From Candidatus Gastranaerophilales bacterium (GTDB lineage: Bacteria > Cyanobacteriota > Vampirovibrionia > Gastranaerophilales > Gastranaerophilaceae): 64,000 nucleotides of DNA. Location: the NCBI GenBank assembly GCA_947625305.1, contig CANQNW010000009.1, forward strand, positions 30,829-94,828, given 5' to 3'. Positions within the stretch are counted from its first letter, which is position 1. Each line of letters opens with the position of its first letter. Both the position numbers and the translations under genes were made by a program. Below the pieces are notes generated by a model, which was given only the letters and a program-made list of their open reading frames with translations, had not been told where the DNA came from and did no database searches. Below are positions 21,372 to 30,244 of this stretch, one piece after another.

Positions 21372-21424
21372 AAATTTAATTATACATTATTTCTATGCTT
21401 TTATTATTGTCGGTTTGTATAAAA

Positions 21425-22411
21425 TTACATACAAACTTCATAAGGATTTGCTTCGCCTCTTTCGTAGTATTTTAGCGCTTCAAAGGATTTTTCTATCATG
21501 TTTGATACCGTTGTTTTGGTATAAAAAGCCATATGGGCAGTATATATTACATTCGGAAAGCTTTTTAAAACTGCCATTTCATCATTATCCATAACTTTTC
21601 CGCTTTGGTTATGGTAGCAGATGTCATTTTCATTTTCAATAACATCAAGCCCCGCAGAAGATACTTTGCCCGATTTGATGTTTTTAATTAATGCTTTGCT
21701 GTCTATTAAAGTTCCTCTGGCTGTATTTACAATAATAACACCGTCTTTCATCTTGTTAAATGTTTCATCATTAATAATATGATATGTTTGAGGATTAGAG
21801 GCAAGGTGAAGTGTTATTATATCGGAATTTTTATATAATTCATCAAGTGTTACAAATTTTGCATATTGTTTTAATTCTTCAACTTCAAAAATATTATAGG
21901 CAAGGATTTTACACCCAAACCCCGAAAGATGTTTTATTACCGCTGCACCGATATTTCCCGTGCCGATTACCCCTATTGTTAAGTCTGATATATCTCTGCC
22001 CATTTTCCCCTTTAATGAAAAATCCTGTGTTTCGTTTCTCAGCATAATTTCTTTTACCTGCCTTGATGCCATAAGCATCAGCATTATTGCATAATTCGCA
22101 ACGCAGTCGGGCGGATAGCTGACAGCGCATACTTTTATCCCGTTTCTTTTTGCACATTCATAAGGAACATGGTCGTAGCCTATACTTCTGCAGATTATAT
22201 ATTTTATATTGTATGAGGAGAGTTTTTCCATAAATTTTTCGGTTATTTCGCAAGGGGTTATACTTATTGCGTCACAGCCTTGCGCTATAGATAAATTTTC
22301 TTCATTCGGGTATTGTGCCGTATAAGTATAATCAATATTATATTTCTTGCTGTATTCTTCGCAAAACGGAAGTTCATCGTATTCTCTAAGTGAAAAAAAT
22401 GCTGTTTTCAA
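21425..22411 (-). CDS. D-isomer-specific 2-hydroxyacid dehydrogenase (D-lactate dehydrogenase-like)
   Basis: The 328-residue enzyme has the NAD-binding motif GVIGTGNIGAAV near residue 150. The family catalytic triad regions are NTARGTLIDSKAL (Arg), AGLDVIENE (Glu) and YTAHMAFYT (His). The sequence ICRSIGYDHVPYECAKRNGIKV and the Pro-Asp-Cys-Val-Ala-Asn-Tyr segment place it in the D-lactate dehydrogenase/VanH group. That group reduces pyruvate to D-lactate and regenerates NAD+ in fermentation. The VanH-like alternative, supplying D-lactate for peptidoglycan precursors, is less likely because no VanA/VanX genes are nearby. The adjacent LD-carboxypeptidase gene is 9 bp upstream. Confidence 0.82.
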   Translation of the reverse strand: MKTAFFSLREYDELPFCEEYSKKYNIDYTYTAQYPNEENLSIAQGCDAISITPCEITEKFMEKLSSYNIKYIICRSIGYDHVPYECAKRNGIKVCAVSYPPDCVANYAIMLMLMASRQVKEIMLRNETQDFSLKGKMGRDISDLTIGVIGTGNIGAAVIKHLSGFGCKILAYNIFEVEELKQYAKFVTLDELYKNSDIITLHLASNPQTYHIINDETFNKMKDGVIIVNTARGTLIDSKALIKNIKSGKVSSAGLDVIENENDICYHNQSGKVMDNDEMAVLKSFPNVIYTAHMAFYTKTTVSNMIEKSFEALKYYERGEANPYEVCM

Positions 22412-22420
22412 AGTTTTCTC

Positions 22421-23332
22421 CTATATTACATAAGGTTCTGTTAATTTTATTATACCGTTTTTTGTATCAAAATCCGCTTTTACTCCAATCGGAATAGTAT
22501 CTTTTATCTTGTTATGAGTGATTTTAAACCCGTTGCATATAGGAATATTAAGTTCTTTTGCCTTTTCTGAGATTACCTCATTAAGCATATCAATATCTTC
22601 TATATCTTTAAACTCCCCGATTGCGATAGCTTTTATATTTTCCCTTGACTTTTTAATATTAAAAAGCTGTGTAAGCATTTTATCTATTTTATAAACGGGT
22701 TCATTAAGGTCTTCCAAGATTAATATTAAATCTTCTGCCGGGATAAAATCCAGCCCGCATAAAGATATTAAGGAGGCAAGATTACCGCCAAAAATTCTGC
22801 CTGATACCGTTTCATAAGAGTTTAATGTTATATTTTCAGCTGTATATTCTGTTTTTTCGCCTGATAAAGTTTTAAAAAAGCTGTTTTTTGTATACGGTTC
22901 AATAGTTTCGCCGAAATCACCTTTTGCCATGGCGCTATGAAAGGTAATTAATCCCGTTTTTTTAAAAATCATGTTAAGGAGTATTGTAATATCCGAGTAG
23001 CCTGCAAAAATTTTAGGGTTTTCTTTTATAATATCAAAGTTTATTTTGTCTAAAAGTCTTAAAGCGCCGTAACCGCCTCTTGCACATAAAATTGCATTTA
23101 TACTTTTATCAGAGAAGTATTCGTTTAAAGCCTTAGCACACTCACTGTCGCAATTGCCCGCCATATAACGGTGGGAGGTTTTACATGTATTTGATATTTT
23201 TACTTTATACCCCTGGCTTTCAAAAAAGGATTTGGCATTTTCTATTTGTTTAAAATCTTTTATAGCGCCCGATACGGCTAAAATGCCTATTGTATCGCCT
23301 TTCTTTAATTTTTGAGGTTTAATTATTTTCAT
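22421..23332 (-). CDS. LD-carboxypeptidase, peptidase family S66 (LdcA-like)
   Basis: The protein has about 303 residues. S66 enzymes remove the terminal D-Ala from tetrapeptide stems during peptidoglycan recycling, or cleave microcin-type conjugates. The catalytic Ser is in AGYSDITILL. The Glu is in the region LILEDLNEPVYKIDKML, and the His is in KITHNKIKDTIPIG near the C-terminus, in the order Ser-Glu-His. ARGGYGALRLLDKI is another family landmark. No signal peptide is present, which fits cytosolic recycling. Start chosen at ATG 23332; an in-frame GTG at 23341 adds three residues and neither has a good ribosome site. It probably forms an operon with the dehydrogenase downstream. Confidence 0.85.
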   Translation of the reverse strand: MKIIKPQKLKKGDTIGILAVSGAIKDFKQIENAKSFFESQGYKVKISNTCKTSHRYMAGNCDSECAKALNEYFSDKSINAILCARGGYGALRLLDKINFDIIKENPKIFAGYSDITILLNMIFKKTGLITFHSAMAKGDFGETIEPYTKNSFFKTLSGEKTEYTAENITLNSYETVSGRIFGGNLASLISLCGLDFIPAEDLILILEDLNEPVYKIDKMLTQLFNIKKSRENIKAIAIGEFKDIEDIDMLNEVISEKAKELNIPICNGFKITHNKIKDTIPIGVKADFDTKNGIIKLTEPYVI

Positions 23333-23396
23333 ATTACACACTTTTTTTATTTATTAATATATAATTGATATTAACAGACATTTTTGGAGCAGGCAA

Positions 23397-25184
23397 TTGG
23401 AAAATAAATATATCCCCTTATATCGCAAATATAGACCGCAGACTTTCCATGACCTTATAGGACAGGAAAATATAGTGCATGCTTTAAGTAATGCAATAAA
23501 ATTAAACAGAATATCGCATGCTTATCTTTTATGCGGGCCGAGAGGAACAGGGAAAACTTCTTCAGCGAGGATTTTAGCTAAATCATTAAACTGTAAAGAA
23601 GGTCCGACACTTACCCCTTGCGGAAAATGTCCTGCCTGCCTTGATATTATGAATTCAATTCCGGTTGATGTTATTGAAATAGATGCTGCAAGTAACAGAA
23701 GTGTTGAGGATACTCAGGCAATATTGGAAAAAATTCAATATGTTCCCGTTAACGGAAGATATAAAATATATGTTATAGACGAAGTTCATATGCTCTCTAA
23801 CCACGCATTTAATGCGCTATTAAAAACACTGGAAGAACCGCCTGAAAACGTTATTTTTATTTTGGCTACGACAGAACCGCATAAGGTTTTGGATACGATT
23901 ATTTCAAGATGTCAGAGGTTTGATTTCAGAAGAATTACGACGGATGACATAGTTAAGAGACTTCAATATATTTCGGAACAGGAAAATATTAACATCTCAA
24001 AAGATGCACTGTTTGCGATTGCAAAAAATTCTCAAGGCGGTATGCGTGATGCCTTGGCGCTTTTAGACCAAATAAGCGTGCTGGGTGTTAATAAACAAAT
24101 TGATGTTGAAGATATTAATGAAATATTAGGTAAAATTTCGTATGAAACTCTATACGAAATAACCCAATATATTATTAATTCCGACTGTTCAAATTCCGTT
24201 TTGCTGATAGATAAGATATATTCTAAAGGTAATGAACCTGTTCAAATCGTAACCAATTTAATTCAATACTTTAGAGATTTAATGATTACAAAAAACTGCA
24301 CCGATAAAGAGTTAATATATTCTCTTACCCGCATAAATGAAGTAAATTACGAAAAAACAAAAACCCAGGCAGACAGCTTTTCGGTATCTGAAATAATACA
24401 AATTATAGACAGGTTATCCTATTATGCAGTTCAGATAAAGGATACAACTAATAAGTACCTATGGCTTGAACTTTGTATAATGGATTTAACAAATTATAAA
24501 AATCTGCCCTCTAATGAAAACCTTTTAAAACGGATAGAAGAACTTGAAGAAAAACTTGCAAAAGGTGATTTTACACCGTCTGTTAAACAAATCCAATCCG
24601 TACAAAGCGAAGTTAAATCGGTAAAATCAGCACCTCAGTTCAAGCAGGAAGTTAAACCTCCTAAAGAAGAAGTTAAGCAGGAGGAAAAAGAAGAAACTCA
24701 AACTCCTTCTAAACCTCAGCAGGGCGCAAGTTCTGATTTGCACAATTTGTGGGTTTCAATACTTCAAAGCATTGAAAGTCCGCCCAATAAAGCATTTTAT
24801 TCAAACCTCGCAAGACCTGTTGAAATCTCGCCCGAGAGAGTGGTTATTGCTTTTACAAAAGAAATGTTTGTTAAGCAGGCAGGTGAAGGTTCTAAAAAAC
24901 AGGCTATATATGATGCAGTGTCAAAATATTTAAATGTTTCTAATCCTAATATTGAATTGATTACTGCTGATAATATTGATTTATCGAAAAAAGTAACCGT
25001 TCCTGCCGCTAACCCCATAAAAAAAGCAGAGGAAGAACAAAATAATATAAAACAGGATGAAGAGGATTATAACTCTTTTGTGGAAGCAAAAAAAGAAGAA
25101 GAATCAAAACCTCCCGTCACTTTGAGTTCTTCAAGTCAGGCGGGTATGGTAAAAGAACTTTTTGACGGGAAATTAATTGACTAA
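23397..25184 (+). CDS. dnaX: DNA polymerase III subunit gamma/tau
   Basis: DnaX is the clamp-loader ATPase of the replisome. The 595-residue protein has Walker A GPRGTGKT at 47-54, a zinc module with Cys 66, 75, 78 and 81, the DEVHML Walker B, and the sensor-1 region [13 protein letters not shown] followed by SRCQRF. Domain III ends near residue 365, followed by a charged Lys/Glu-rich linker and a C-terminal tau-like domain. The start is TTG at 23397, well supported by GGAG at 23386-23389, and a TATAAT box lies at 23360-23365. The stop codon overlaps smpB on the other strand by four bases. An A-run near 25018 is discussed under rejected items. Confidence 0.95.
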   Translation: MENKYIPLYRKYRPQTFHDLIGQENIVHALSNAIKLNRISHAYLLCGPRGTGKTSSARILAKSLNCKEGPTLTPCGKCPACLDIMNSIPVDVIEIDAASNRSVEDTQAILEKIQYVPVNGRYKIYVIDEVHMLSNHAFNALLKTLEEPPENVIFILATTEPHKVLDTIISRCQRFDFRRITTDDIVKRLQYISEQENINISKDALFAIAKNSQGGMRDALALLDQISVLGVNKQIDVEDINEILGKISYETLYEITQYIINSDCSNSVLLIDKIYSKGNEPVQIVTNLIQYFRDLMITKNCTDKELIYSLTRINEVNYEKTKTQADSFSVSEIIQIIDRLSYYAVQIKDTTNKYLWLELCIMDLTNYKNLPSNENLLKRIEELEEKLAKGDFTPSVKQIQSVQSEVKSVKSAPQFKQEVKPPKEEVKQEEKEETQTPSKPQQGASSDLHNLWVSILQSIESPPNKAFYSNLARPVEISPERVVIAFTKEMFVKQAGEGSKKQAIYDAVSKYLNVSNPNIELITADNIDLSKKVTVPAANPIKKAEEEQNNIKQDEEDYNSFVEAKKEEESKPPVTLSSSSQAGMVKELFDGKLID

Positions 25185-25633
25185 AATTTGGATTTAACGG
25201 CTCGTTCAATATCTCTTGACTGTGCTTTTTTTGCTAAATCTTCTCTTTTATCATACAGTTTTTTACCTTTTGCGAGGGCAATTTCAAGTTTTGCCCAGCC
25301 GTTTTCAAGATATAGTTCCAAAGGGATTATTGCAAACCCGTCTTTTTTTATTTTCCCCGTTAACTTTTCAATTTCTTTTTTATTTAATAAAAGTTTACGT
25401 GTTCTTTTTTCTTCGTGGTTATACCTGTTTCCCTGCTCATACAGGCTAATATGGCAGTTATATAAAAATACTTCACCATCTTCAAGTTTTGCAAAGCTGT
25501 CTTTTAAGTTGACTGCACCTTTCCTGACGGATTTTATTTCCGTTCCCGTTAACACTAATCCAGCATTATATTTATCGAATATATGATATTCGTGAAATGC
25601 TTTTTTGTTTGTTGATATTATTTTTCTGCCCAT
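25181..25633 (-). CDS. smpB: SsrA-binding protein SmpB
   Basis: SmpB binds tmRNA and brings it to stalled ribosomes for trans-translation. The 150-residue protein shows the family core: [66 protein letters not shown] and the basic C-terminal tail [19 protein letters not shown] that enters the decoding centre. Length is normal. The tmRNA gene (ssrA) is not in this window. Two small unknown genes lie directly upstream on the same strand (15 bp gap), so smpB may be the last gene of that transcript. Confidence 0.96.
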   Translation of the reverse strand: MGRKIISTNKKAFHEYHIFDKYNAGLVLTGTEIKSVRKGAVNLKDSFAKLEDGEVFLYNCHISLYEQGNRYNHEEKRTRKLLLNKKEIEKLTGKIKKDGFAIIPLELYLENGWAKLEIALAKGKKLYDKREDLAKKAQSRDIERAVKSKF

Positions 25634-25648
25634 ATGTGAATTATATCA

Positions 25649-25930
25649 TTATAAATATTTTTTGATAACCTGCTTATAAAGCTTAGTTAAAAGGATTTTC
25701 TTTATTTCTTTTTCTGTAAAATCTTTTATTTTTTCTTTTGGTATTTTTAACGATGCAGAAAATTTTTTGTAATTTTTCCAGTCTTTTAAGTTCCAAACTG
25801 TTGCAGATAATGTAATTGTAACTTCTTTATCGGAATAAAATCTGTCAAATATTAATTTCCCGTTAATTTTTTCCGTTTTAATAACATAATAATAAATATC
25901 CGCTAACCTTTTATAATCTAACAAATCCAT
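25649..25930 (-). CDS. Small hypothetical protein (93 aa)
   Basis: I do not recognise a family. The product is basic, Lys/Tyr/Ile-rich, without signal peptide or membrane span (MDLLDYKRLADIYYYVIKTE at the N-terminus). It alternates short strands (VTITLSATVW) and a lysine-rich helix (KIKDFTEKEIKKILLTKL), which suggests a small alpha/beta protein. It starts 24 bp after the 102-residue gene upstream and ends 15 bp before smpB. The tight spacing in a same-strand run is the main reason to accept it as real. A Rha/Arc-like or phage-derived origin is possible, given the repressor gene divergent to this pair. Confidence 0.5.
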   Translation of the reverse strand: MDLLDYKRLADIYYYVIKTEKINGKLIFDRFYSDKEVTITLSATVWNLKDWKNYKKFSASLKIPKEKIKDFTEKEIKKILLTKLYKQVIKKYL

Positions 25931-25954
25931 ACTTCAAAACTTCCCCGCAGCCTA

Positions 25955-26263
25955 TCAGTAAAAAATATTATTTCTATGCCTTTTTAATAAATTGTAATAA
26001 TAGTCAATTTTATTATCTTTAACTATGCACCTTAGTTTATTTTCAGCCCTGATAAAGTAGGGTTCATCAATAATCCCCGTTGTAATTTCGTAATCTCTAT
26101 AAATTTTTGTTAAGATGTCTTTTAAAAAATAAATTTTTTCTCTTTTGGAAATAAAAATGTTCTGAATTTTTGTTTTAACTTTTTTTAAAAACCTTATAAC
26201 AAAAGGTTTTTGCTTGTACTCACATTTCTGTGATACTACAAGATGCAAGTATCTTTTTTTCAT
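25955..26263 (-). CDS. Small hypothetical protein (102 aa) divergent from the repressor
   Basis: I do not recognise a family. The product is strongly basic (MKKRYLHLVVSQKCEYKQK, FLKKVKTKIQNIF) with no membrane span. The ATG at 26263 has a good ribosome site (GGTGAAAG). The gene is transcribed away from the phage-type repressor gene at 26467, and the 203 bp between them are full of TGTAA/TTACA half-sites. It is therefore a likely target of that repressor. Together with the 93-residue gene it forms a small two-gene unit ahead of smpB. Possible roles include a toxin-antitoxin or mobile-element remnant function, but nothing in the sequence proves this. Confidence 0.5.
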   Translation of the reverse strand: MKKRYLHLVVSQKCEYKQKPFVIRFLKKVKTKIQNIFISKREKIYFLKDILTKIYRDYEITTGIIDEPYFIRAENKLRCIVKDNKIDYYYNLLKRHRNNIFY

Positions 26264-26279
26264 CTTTCACCATCCCTAA

Positions 26280-26444
26280 TTACATCTTGTAACATCCAAA
26301 AAATGTATAAATACCAAAAATAATGCAATAATATGTAATTTGTAGTATAATATATTTAGTTGGAAGTTACAGGATATTATAATTATAAAATTATACTACA
26401 TTATCATGTAAAATTTTACAAGAAATAATACTGAAAAATGTAAC
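26280..26444. promoter_or_regulatory. Divergent control region with TGTAA/TTACA operator-like sites and facing -10 boxes
   Basis: The 165 bp hold several inverted elements: TTACATCTTGTAA (26280-26292), AGTTACAGG near 26365, a perfect 14-bp palindrome TGTAAAATTTTACA (26407-26420), and TGTAAC (26439-26444). The 11-mer TGTAGTATAAT at 26341-26351 recurs inverted at 26390-26400. Each copy contains TATAAT, so two promoters would face each other, one towards the repressor and one towards the small genes. Recurring half-sites are what an autoregulating repressor would bind. The -35 boxes are poor, and the assignment is inference. Confidence 0.5.
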
Positions 26445-26466
26445 AAAAATTAAAAATAGGTACGTT

Positions 26467-26889
26467 ATGGGAATAGGAAAAAGAATTAAAGAATTACGGG
26501 CAGAACTGCGTTTAACTGCTACGGAAATTGCATCGGGTCTTGATATTCCTGTCAGAACAATCGGCAGTTATGAAAGAGAAGAAGCACATCCGGGTACAAA
26601 ATTTTTCTGTGCCGTAATAGAAAAGTATCATGTTAATGTAAATTGGCTTTTAACAGGCAAAGGAAGCATGTTCATGTCAAAGAGAACGGAAATGGATATG
26701 ACATGTATTGCTTATTTCCAAGAAACATTTAATTTGACTGAAGAAGAAGCCACAGGTTTGCTTGATATTCTTGATACTGAAGCAAGCAAAGACATGGTGC
26801 TTAAATTTATTCAAATTAAAAAAGGAAATAAAGAAGCGCTTGACAGCCTTATTTATAACCTGCAGGGCATTAAAGCCATATACGGTTAA
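26467..26889 (+). CDS. XRE-family transcriptional regulator, phage CI-repressor-type HTH
   Basis: The 140-residue protein begins with a helix-turn-helix domain of the phage repressor class. IGKRIKELRAELRLTATEIA is followed by GLDIPVRTIGSYEREEAHPG and the tail FCAVIEKYHVNVNWLLTGKG. This last Asn-Trp-Leu-Leu-Thr-Gly motif is characteristic of the Bacteriophage CI HTH family. The C-terminal 70 residues are helical and acidic, with no LexA-type peptidase Ser/Lys pair, so it is not a self-cleaving repressor. The gene is preceded by a palindrome-rich region it probably binds. The stop overlaps the convergent helicase gene by four bases (TTAA). No other phage gene is seen nearby. Confidence 0.8.
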   Translation: MGIGKRIKELRAELRLTATEIASGLDIPVRTIGSYEREEAHPGTKFFCAVIEKYHVNVNWLLTGKGSMFMSKRTEMDMTCIAYFQETFNLTEEEATGLLDILDTEASKDMVLKFIQIKKGNKEALDSLIYNLQGIKAIYG

Positions 26890-29180
26890 TCGGCATCAAC
26901 AGGTTCTTTTAATATAGCGGTAATGGCATCTTTCGCGTGCTGTTTTAATTCTTCGCTTAAATTGGGAAGAATAGTAAGCTGTCTTAGTATATCTACAGTC
27001 CTTTTAAAAATTCTGACCAGGTCGCCCTCCGAGGAATCGACTTGTTTTGCTATGTCCTCCCAAGGTGTACCTAATATCCACTGCTCTATTAGGGGTGAAT
27101 AATATGAATTAATATACATTTCCGTATTTATATCATAGTCCCTTTGCAGCATTGCAATATTTTTGCGGATTTCTTTAATTTTGTTTAATGCTTTTCTTGA
27201 ATTTCTGCTTATAGGCTGATTTGGATATACCTCCGACCTTAAATCCTCCGTTACAAGTGCGCAAATAACCGAAGCAAGTTCATAAGGTTCCAGTTCATCT
27301 AAAATCCCTTTTAAAATTATTTCCGCTAAAAACAGTTCATTTTCCGCTCTTATCATTGAACAGGTAATACCGCTGTCTGTCGGTACTCCGTTTTGAATGT
27401 AGCCTTTTTTCTCTAATATTTCTTTATGGGCAAGAAATTTATTCCAATAGATATCCTTTTGTTTTTCTATGTTTTTAGTTGTTTCTTTATATCTTTTCTC
27501 AAGCCTGTTTATTATTTCGAGGTTTTTCATATGTTTTTTATAACCTCGGCAGATTTCGCATTTGTACTTTTCAAGTGCAAGGCGGAGTTCCCTTGTTTTT
27601 TCAAGGTATTCGGTTACTTCGGGAGCATTTTTATCGCCCTTTTGTTTTGCCTGTTTTTGAAGTGTTCTTGTTAATTTCCGATATACTATAAATTTATCTT
27701 TTAATTTGTTAAATTCTAAAAATTCTTCATTTGTCAGCCCGAAGGGGCATTTTTCGCTTTTTAATTTTGCTAAACTTTGTTCATATTGAAGCTGCTGAGA
27801 TATAATCGGTTTTAATCTGTCATTAGATGAGAAATACCCAAAACTTTTTAAAATTAATTCTTTAGCTTGATTAAGTTCTAAATTTTGCAGTAAATTTAAC
27901 ACCATTGAATACCCGGGAGAAAATCTGCTCTCTAATGGATTGGAGGAACTTTTTACCAAGTCTGCAACTTCTTCGGGTGATTGGAATTGAGTTCCCATTA
28001 CAACTACATAGCCGATTTTATCCATACCTCTTCTGCCTGCACGGCCCGACATCTGCAAAAATTCATTTGCAGTCAGCATTCTGTGCCCTGAGTCTGTTCT
28101 TTTGCTGATTGCCGATATGACTGTTGTTCTTGCGGGCATGTTTATCCCTGCAGCCAGAGTCTCCGTAGCAAATACTACTTTTATTAGTCCTTTTTGGAAT
28201 AATCTTTCAACTAACAGCTTCCAGGCAGGCAATAACCCGGCATGGTGCGAAGCAACACCGTTATAAAGGTATTCCAAATTTTTATTATTTTCTAAATATG
28301 TGTGATCTTTTAAAAATTCAGAGATTTCTTTTCTTATTTGTTTTGTTTCTTCCTCGGTTATAAGTCTTAAATCCGAACATTTTTCCATATTTTCGTCGCA
28401 TTTTTTACGGGAAAAGGTAAAAAATATGGCAGGCAGCATATCCTTTTTATGAAGTACATTTATAACATCTTTTACATTGTTTCGTTTTTTTGCCTGACGG
28501 GAGTATAGGTTCATTTTCTTTTCAGGCTTTATTTTTTTGTTTAACCTGCCTTCAGGAGTTAAAAGAGGCAATATATCAAATGGTTTTGATGAATCAAAAT
28601 AATAATGCCTTAAAGGAACGGGGCGAAAATCAGTGTATATATGTTCAGTTCCCGAGTGTACCGTGTTTATCCAATCGCACAACTGCTGAGAATTAGCAAC
28701 TGTTGCACTTAGGGCAATAATCTGCACGTTATTAGGGCAGTATATAATGCTTTCTTCCCAAACGGTGCCTCTTTCTTCATCGTTCATATAGTGAACTTCA
28801 TCTAAAACAACATATTTAACATCCTTCATAATGTCTTTAGCTGAACCGAAATTAGTATTATAAAGCATATTTCTGAATACTTCTGTTGTCATAACGACAA
28901 TCGGGGCTTCCCTGTTAATAGATGTGTCGCCCGTTAAAAGTCCGACATTCCCTTCTCCGTACTTTTGCCCGAAATCATAAAACTTTTGGTTTGATAATGC
29001 CTTCAACGGGGTTGTATAAAAAAGCCTTGTATTCTCTTCCAGTGCCTTTTGTATTGCATGTTCAGCAATACAGGTTTTTCCTGCACCAGTTGGCGCACAG
29101 ACAACAACACTTTTATTGTTATCTATGCAATCAAAAGCTTCTTTTTGAAATTCATCGGGTATAAAATCAAACTTATACAA
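26886..29180 (-). CDS. Ski2/Mtr4-like DEVH-box RNA helicase (Dob10 type)
   Basis: The 764-residue superfamily-II helicase has motif I APTGAGKT (29-36), Ia TTPLKALSNQKF, motif II DEVH (127-130), motif III SATVANSQQL, motif V ATETLAAGINMPA and motif VI QMSGRAGRRGMD. The C-terminal part contains a helical arch-like region and a DSHCT-type domain (ASVICALVTEDLR, LVRIFKRTVDILRQL). Bacterial members are widespread in Cyanobacteria and Actinobacteria, where they are thought to act in rRNA or RNA processing. The substrate here is unknown. It lies 2 bp downstream of the DAHP synthase gene, so both are probably on one transcript. Confidence 0.88.
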   Translation of the reverse strand: MYKFDFIPDEFQKEAFDCIDNNKSVVVCAPTGAGKTCIAEHAIQKALEENTRLFYTTPLKALSNQKFYDFGQKYGEGNVGLLTGDTSINREAPIVVMTTEVFRNMLYNTNFGSAKDIMKDVKYVVLDEVHYMNDEERGTVWEESIIYCPNNVQIIALSATVANSQQLCDWINTVHSGTEHIYTDFRPVPLRHYYFDSSKPFDILPLLTPEGRLNKKIKPEKKMNLYSRQAKKRNNVKDVINVLHKKDMLPAIFFTFSRKKCDENMEKCSDLRLITEEETKQIRKEISEFLKDHTYLENNKNLEYLYNGVASHHAGLLPAWKLLVERLFQKGLIKVVFATETLAAGINMPARTTVISAISKRTDSGHRMLTANEFLQMSGRAGRRGMDKIGYVVVMGTQFQSPEEVADLVKSSSNPLESRFSPGYSMVLNLLQNLELNQAKELILKSFGYFSSNDRLKPIISQQLQYEQSLAKLKSEKCPFGLTNEEFLEFNKLKDKFIVYRKLTRTLQKQAKQKGDKNAPEVTEYLEKTRELRLALEKYKCEICRGYKKHMKNLEIINRLEKRYKETTKNIEKQKDIYWNKFLAHKEILEKKGYIQNGVPTDSGITCSMIRAENELFLAEIILKGILDELEPYELASVICALVTEDLRSEVYPNQPISRNSRKALNKIKEIRKNIAMLQRDYDINTEMYINSYYSPLIEQWILGTPWEDIAKQVDSSEGDLVRIFKRTVDILRQLTILPNLSEELKQHAKDAITAILKEPVDAD

Positions 29181-29182
29181 AA

Positions 29183-30229
29183 TTACACCATACTCATTGA
29201 ATGTTTGTTGTCGTAATCAATTCTGCCTATAAGTTTATTAAGACGTTTTGCAACTTCTTTAAACATTGGAATAGGTAAGCTTTGAGCTCCGTCTGATGAG
29301 GCATTTTCAGGGTCGTGGTGCACCTCCATCATTACACCGTGTGCGCCTACGATTAATCCTGCTTTTGCCATAGGTTCTATTAAATATCTTCTTCCCGTTC
29401 CGTGGCTTGGATCAACTATTACGGGCAGATGTGAATATTTTTTTATTACGGGAATTGCTGCTATATCAAGTGTATTTCTTGTTGATGTATTATCAACACC
29501 TTTAATTCCCCGTTCACACAAAATTACCTTGTCATTGCCGTTATACATAATGTGTTCTGCGGCAAGCAGGAATTCTCTTATTGAAGCGGCTGCGCCTCTT
29601 TTTAATATAACGGGTTTATCGCATTTACCGACAGCTTTTAACAGTTTGAAGTTCTGCATATTCCTTGCACCGATTTGTATAACATCGGCATATTGGCAGA
29701 CTAAGTCCAAATCTAAAGTATCCATTAATTCCGTTACGATTAACAGCCCTGTTTTTTCTCTTGCGATAGCGAGGTACTCAAGTGCCTTTTCTTCAAGCCC
29801 TTGGAAATCATACGGCGAAGTTCTCGGTTTAAAAGCACCGCCTCTTAAAAAATGACATCCCATTTCTTTTGCGGCATCAGCTACTCTTAAAAGTCCGTCT
29901 AAATCCTGTTCAACACAGCAAGGACCTGCTATTATTACGGGTTTTTCAAGACCGCCTATCCTTACTCCGTTGGAAAATTCAATAATGGTATCTTCCTGTT
30001 TGCCTTCTCTTGAGGCTAATTTATAGGGTTCTTGGATTAATTTTACACTCCTTACCCCTTCGTATGACTGGAATGCATGAGGTTCTATAAGCCTTTTATC
30101 ACCTATTGCGGCTATTACGGTCATAACATCACCGTGGTTTAATACGGTTTTAAATCCTTTATTATGAAGTGCTTTTACTACTGTTTCTATTTGCTGCTGT
30201 GTAGCAGAAGGCTCCATTATTATTATCAT
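29183..30229 (-). CDS. aroF: 3-deoxy-7-phosphoheptulonate (DAHP) synthase, AroF/type I-beta
   Basis: This enzyme joins phosphoenolpyruvate and erythrose 4-phosphate in the first step of the shikimate pathway. The 348-residue protein has an N-terminal ferredoxin-like regulatory domain (residues 1-70, TQQQIETVVKALHNKGFKTV). The TIM-barrel catalytic domain follows, with VIIAGPCCVEQDLDGLL, FLRGGAFKPRTSPYDFQGL, QIGARNMQNFKLLK, ILKRGAAASIREFLLAAEHI and IVDPSHGTGRR. The Cys-Val in GPCCVE replaces the more usual Ser/Cys-Ala-Val-Glu form only slightly. The ferredoxin-like domain is the site of aromatic amino acid feedback in the Thermotoga enzyme. The start ATG is preceded by GAGG at 7 nt. Operon with the helicase downstream. 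Confidence 0.95.
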   Translation of the reverse strand: MIIIMEPSATQQQIETVVKALHNKGFKTVLNHGDVMTVIAAIGDKRLIEPHAFQSYEGVRSVKLIQEPYKLASREGKQEDTIIEFSNGVRIGGLEKPVIIAGPCCVEQDLDGLLRVADAAKEMGCHFLRGGAFKPRTSPYDFQGLEEKALEYLAIAREKTGLLIVTELMDTLDLDLVCQYADVIQIGARNMQNFKLLKAVGKCDKPVILKRGAAASIREFLLAAEHIMYNGNDKVILCERGIKGVDNTSTRNTLDIAAIPVIKKYSHLPVIVDPSHGTGRRYLIEPMAKAGLIVGAHGVMMEVHHDPENASSDGAQSLPIPMFKEVAKRLNKLIGRIDYDNKHSMSMV

Positions 30230-30244
30230 TATCTTTCCTCTTTT

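Noticed and set aside
25016..25060. A run of A residues in the 3' part of dnaX could cause a programmed -1 frameshift to make a gamma form.
   Set aside because: It lies close to the C-terminus, the -1 frame stops after about seven codons, and no supporting stem-loop or upstream Shine-Dalgarno was seen.
26467..26889. Phage repressor gene taken as evidence for a prophage.
   Set aside because: No integrase, structural, lysis or replication gene of phage type lies within the window, and neighbours are housekeeping genes.
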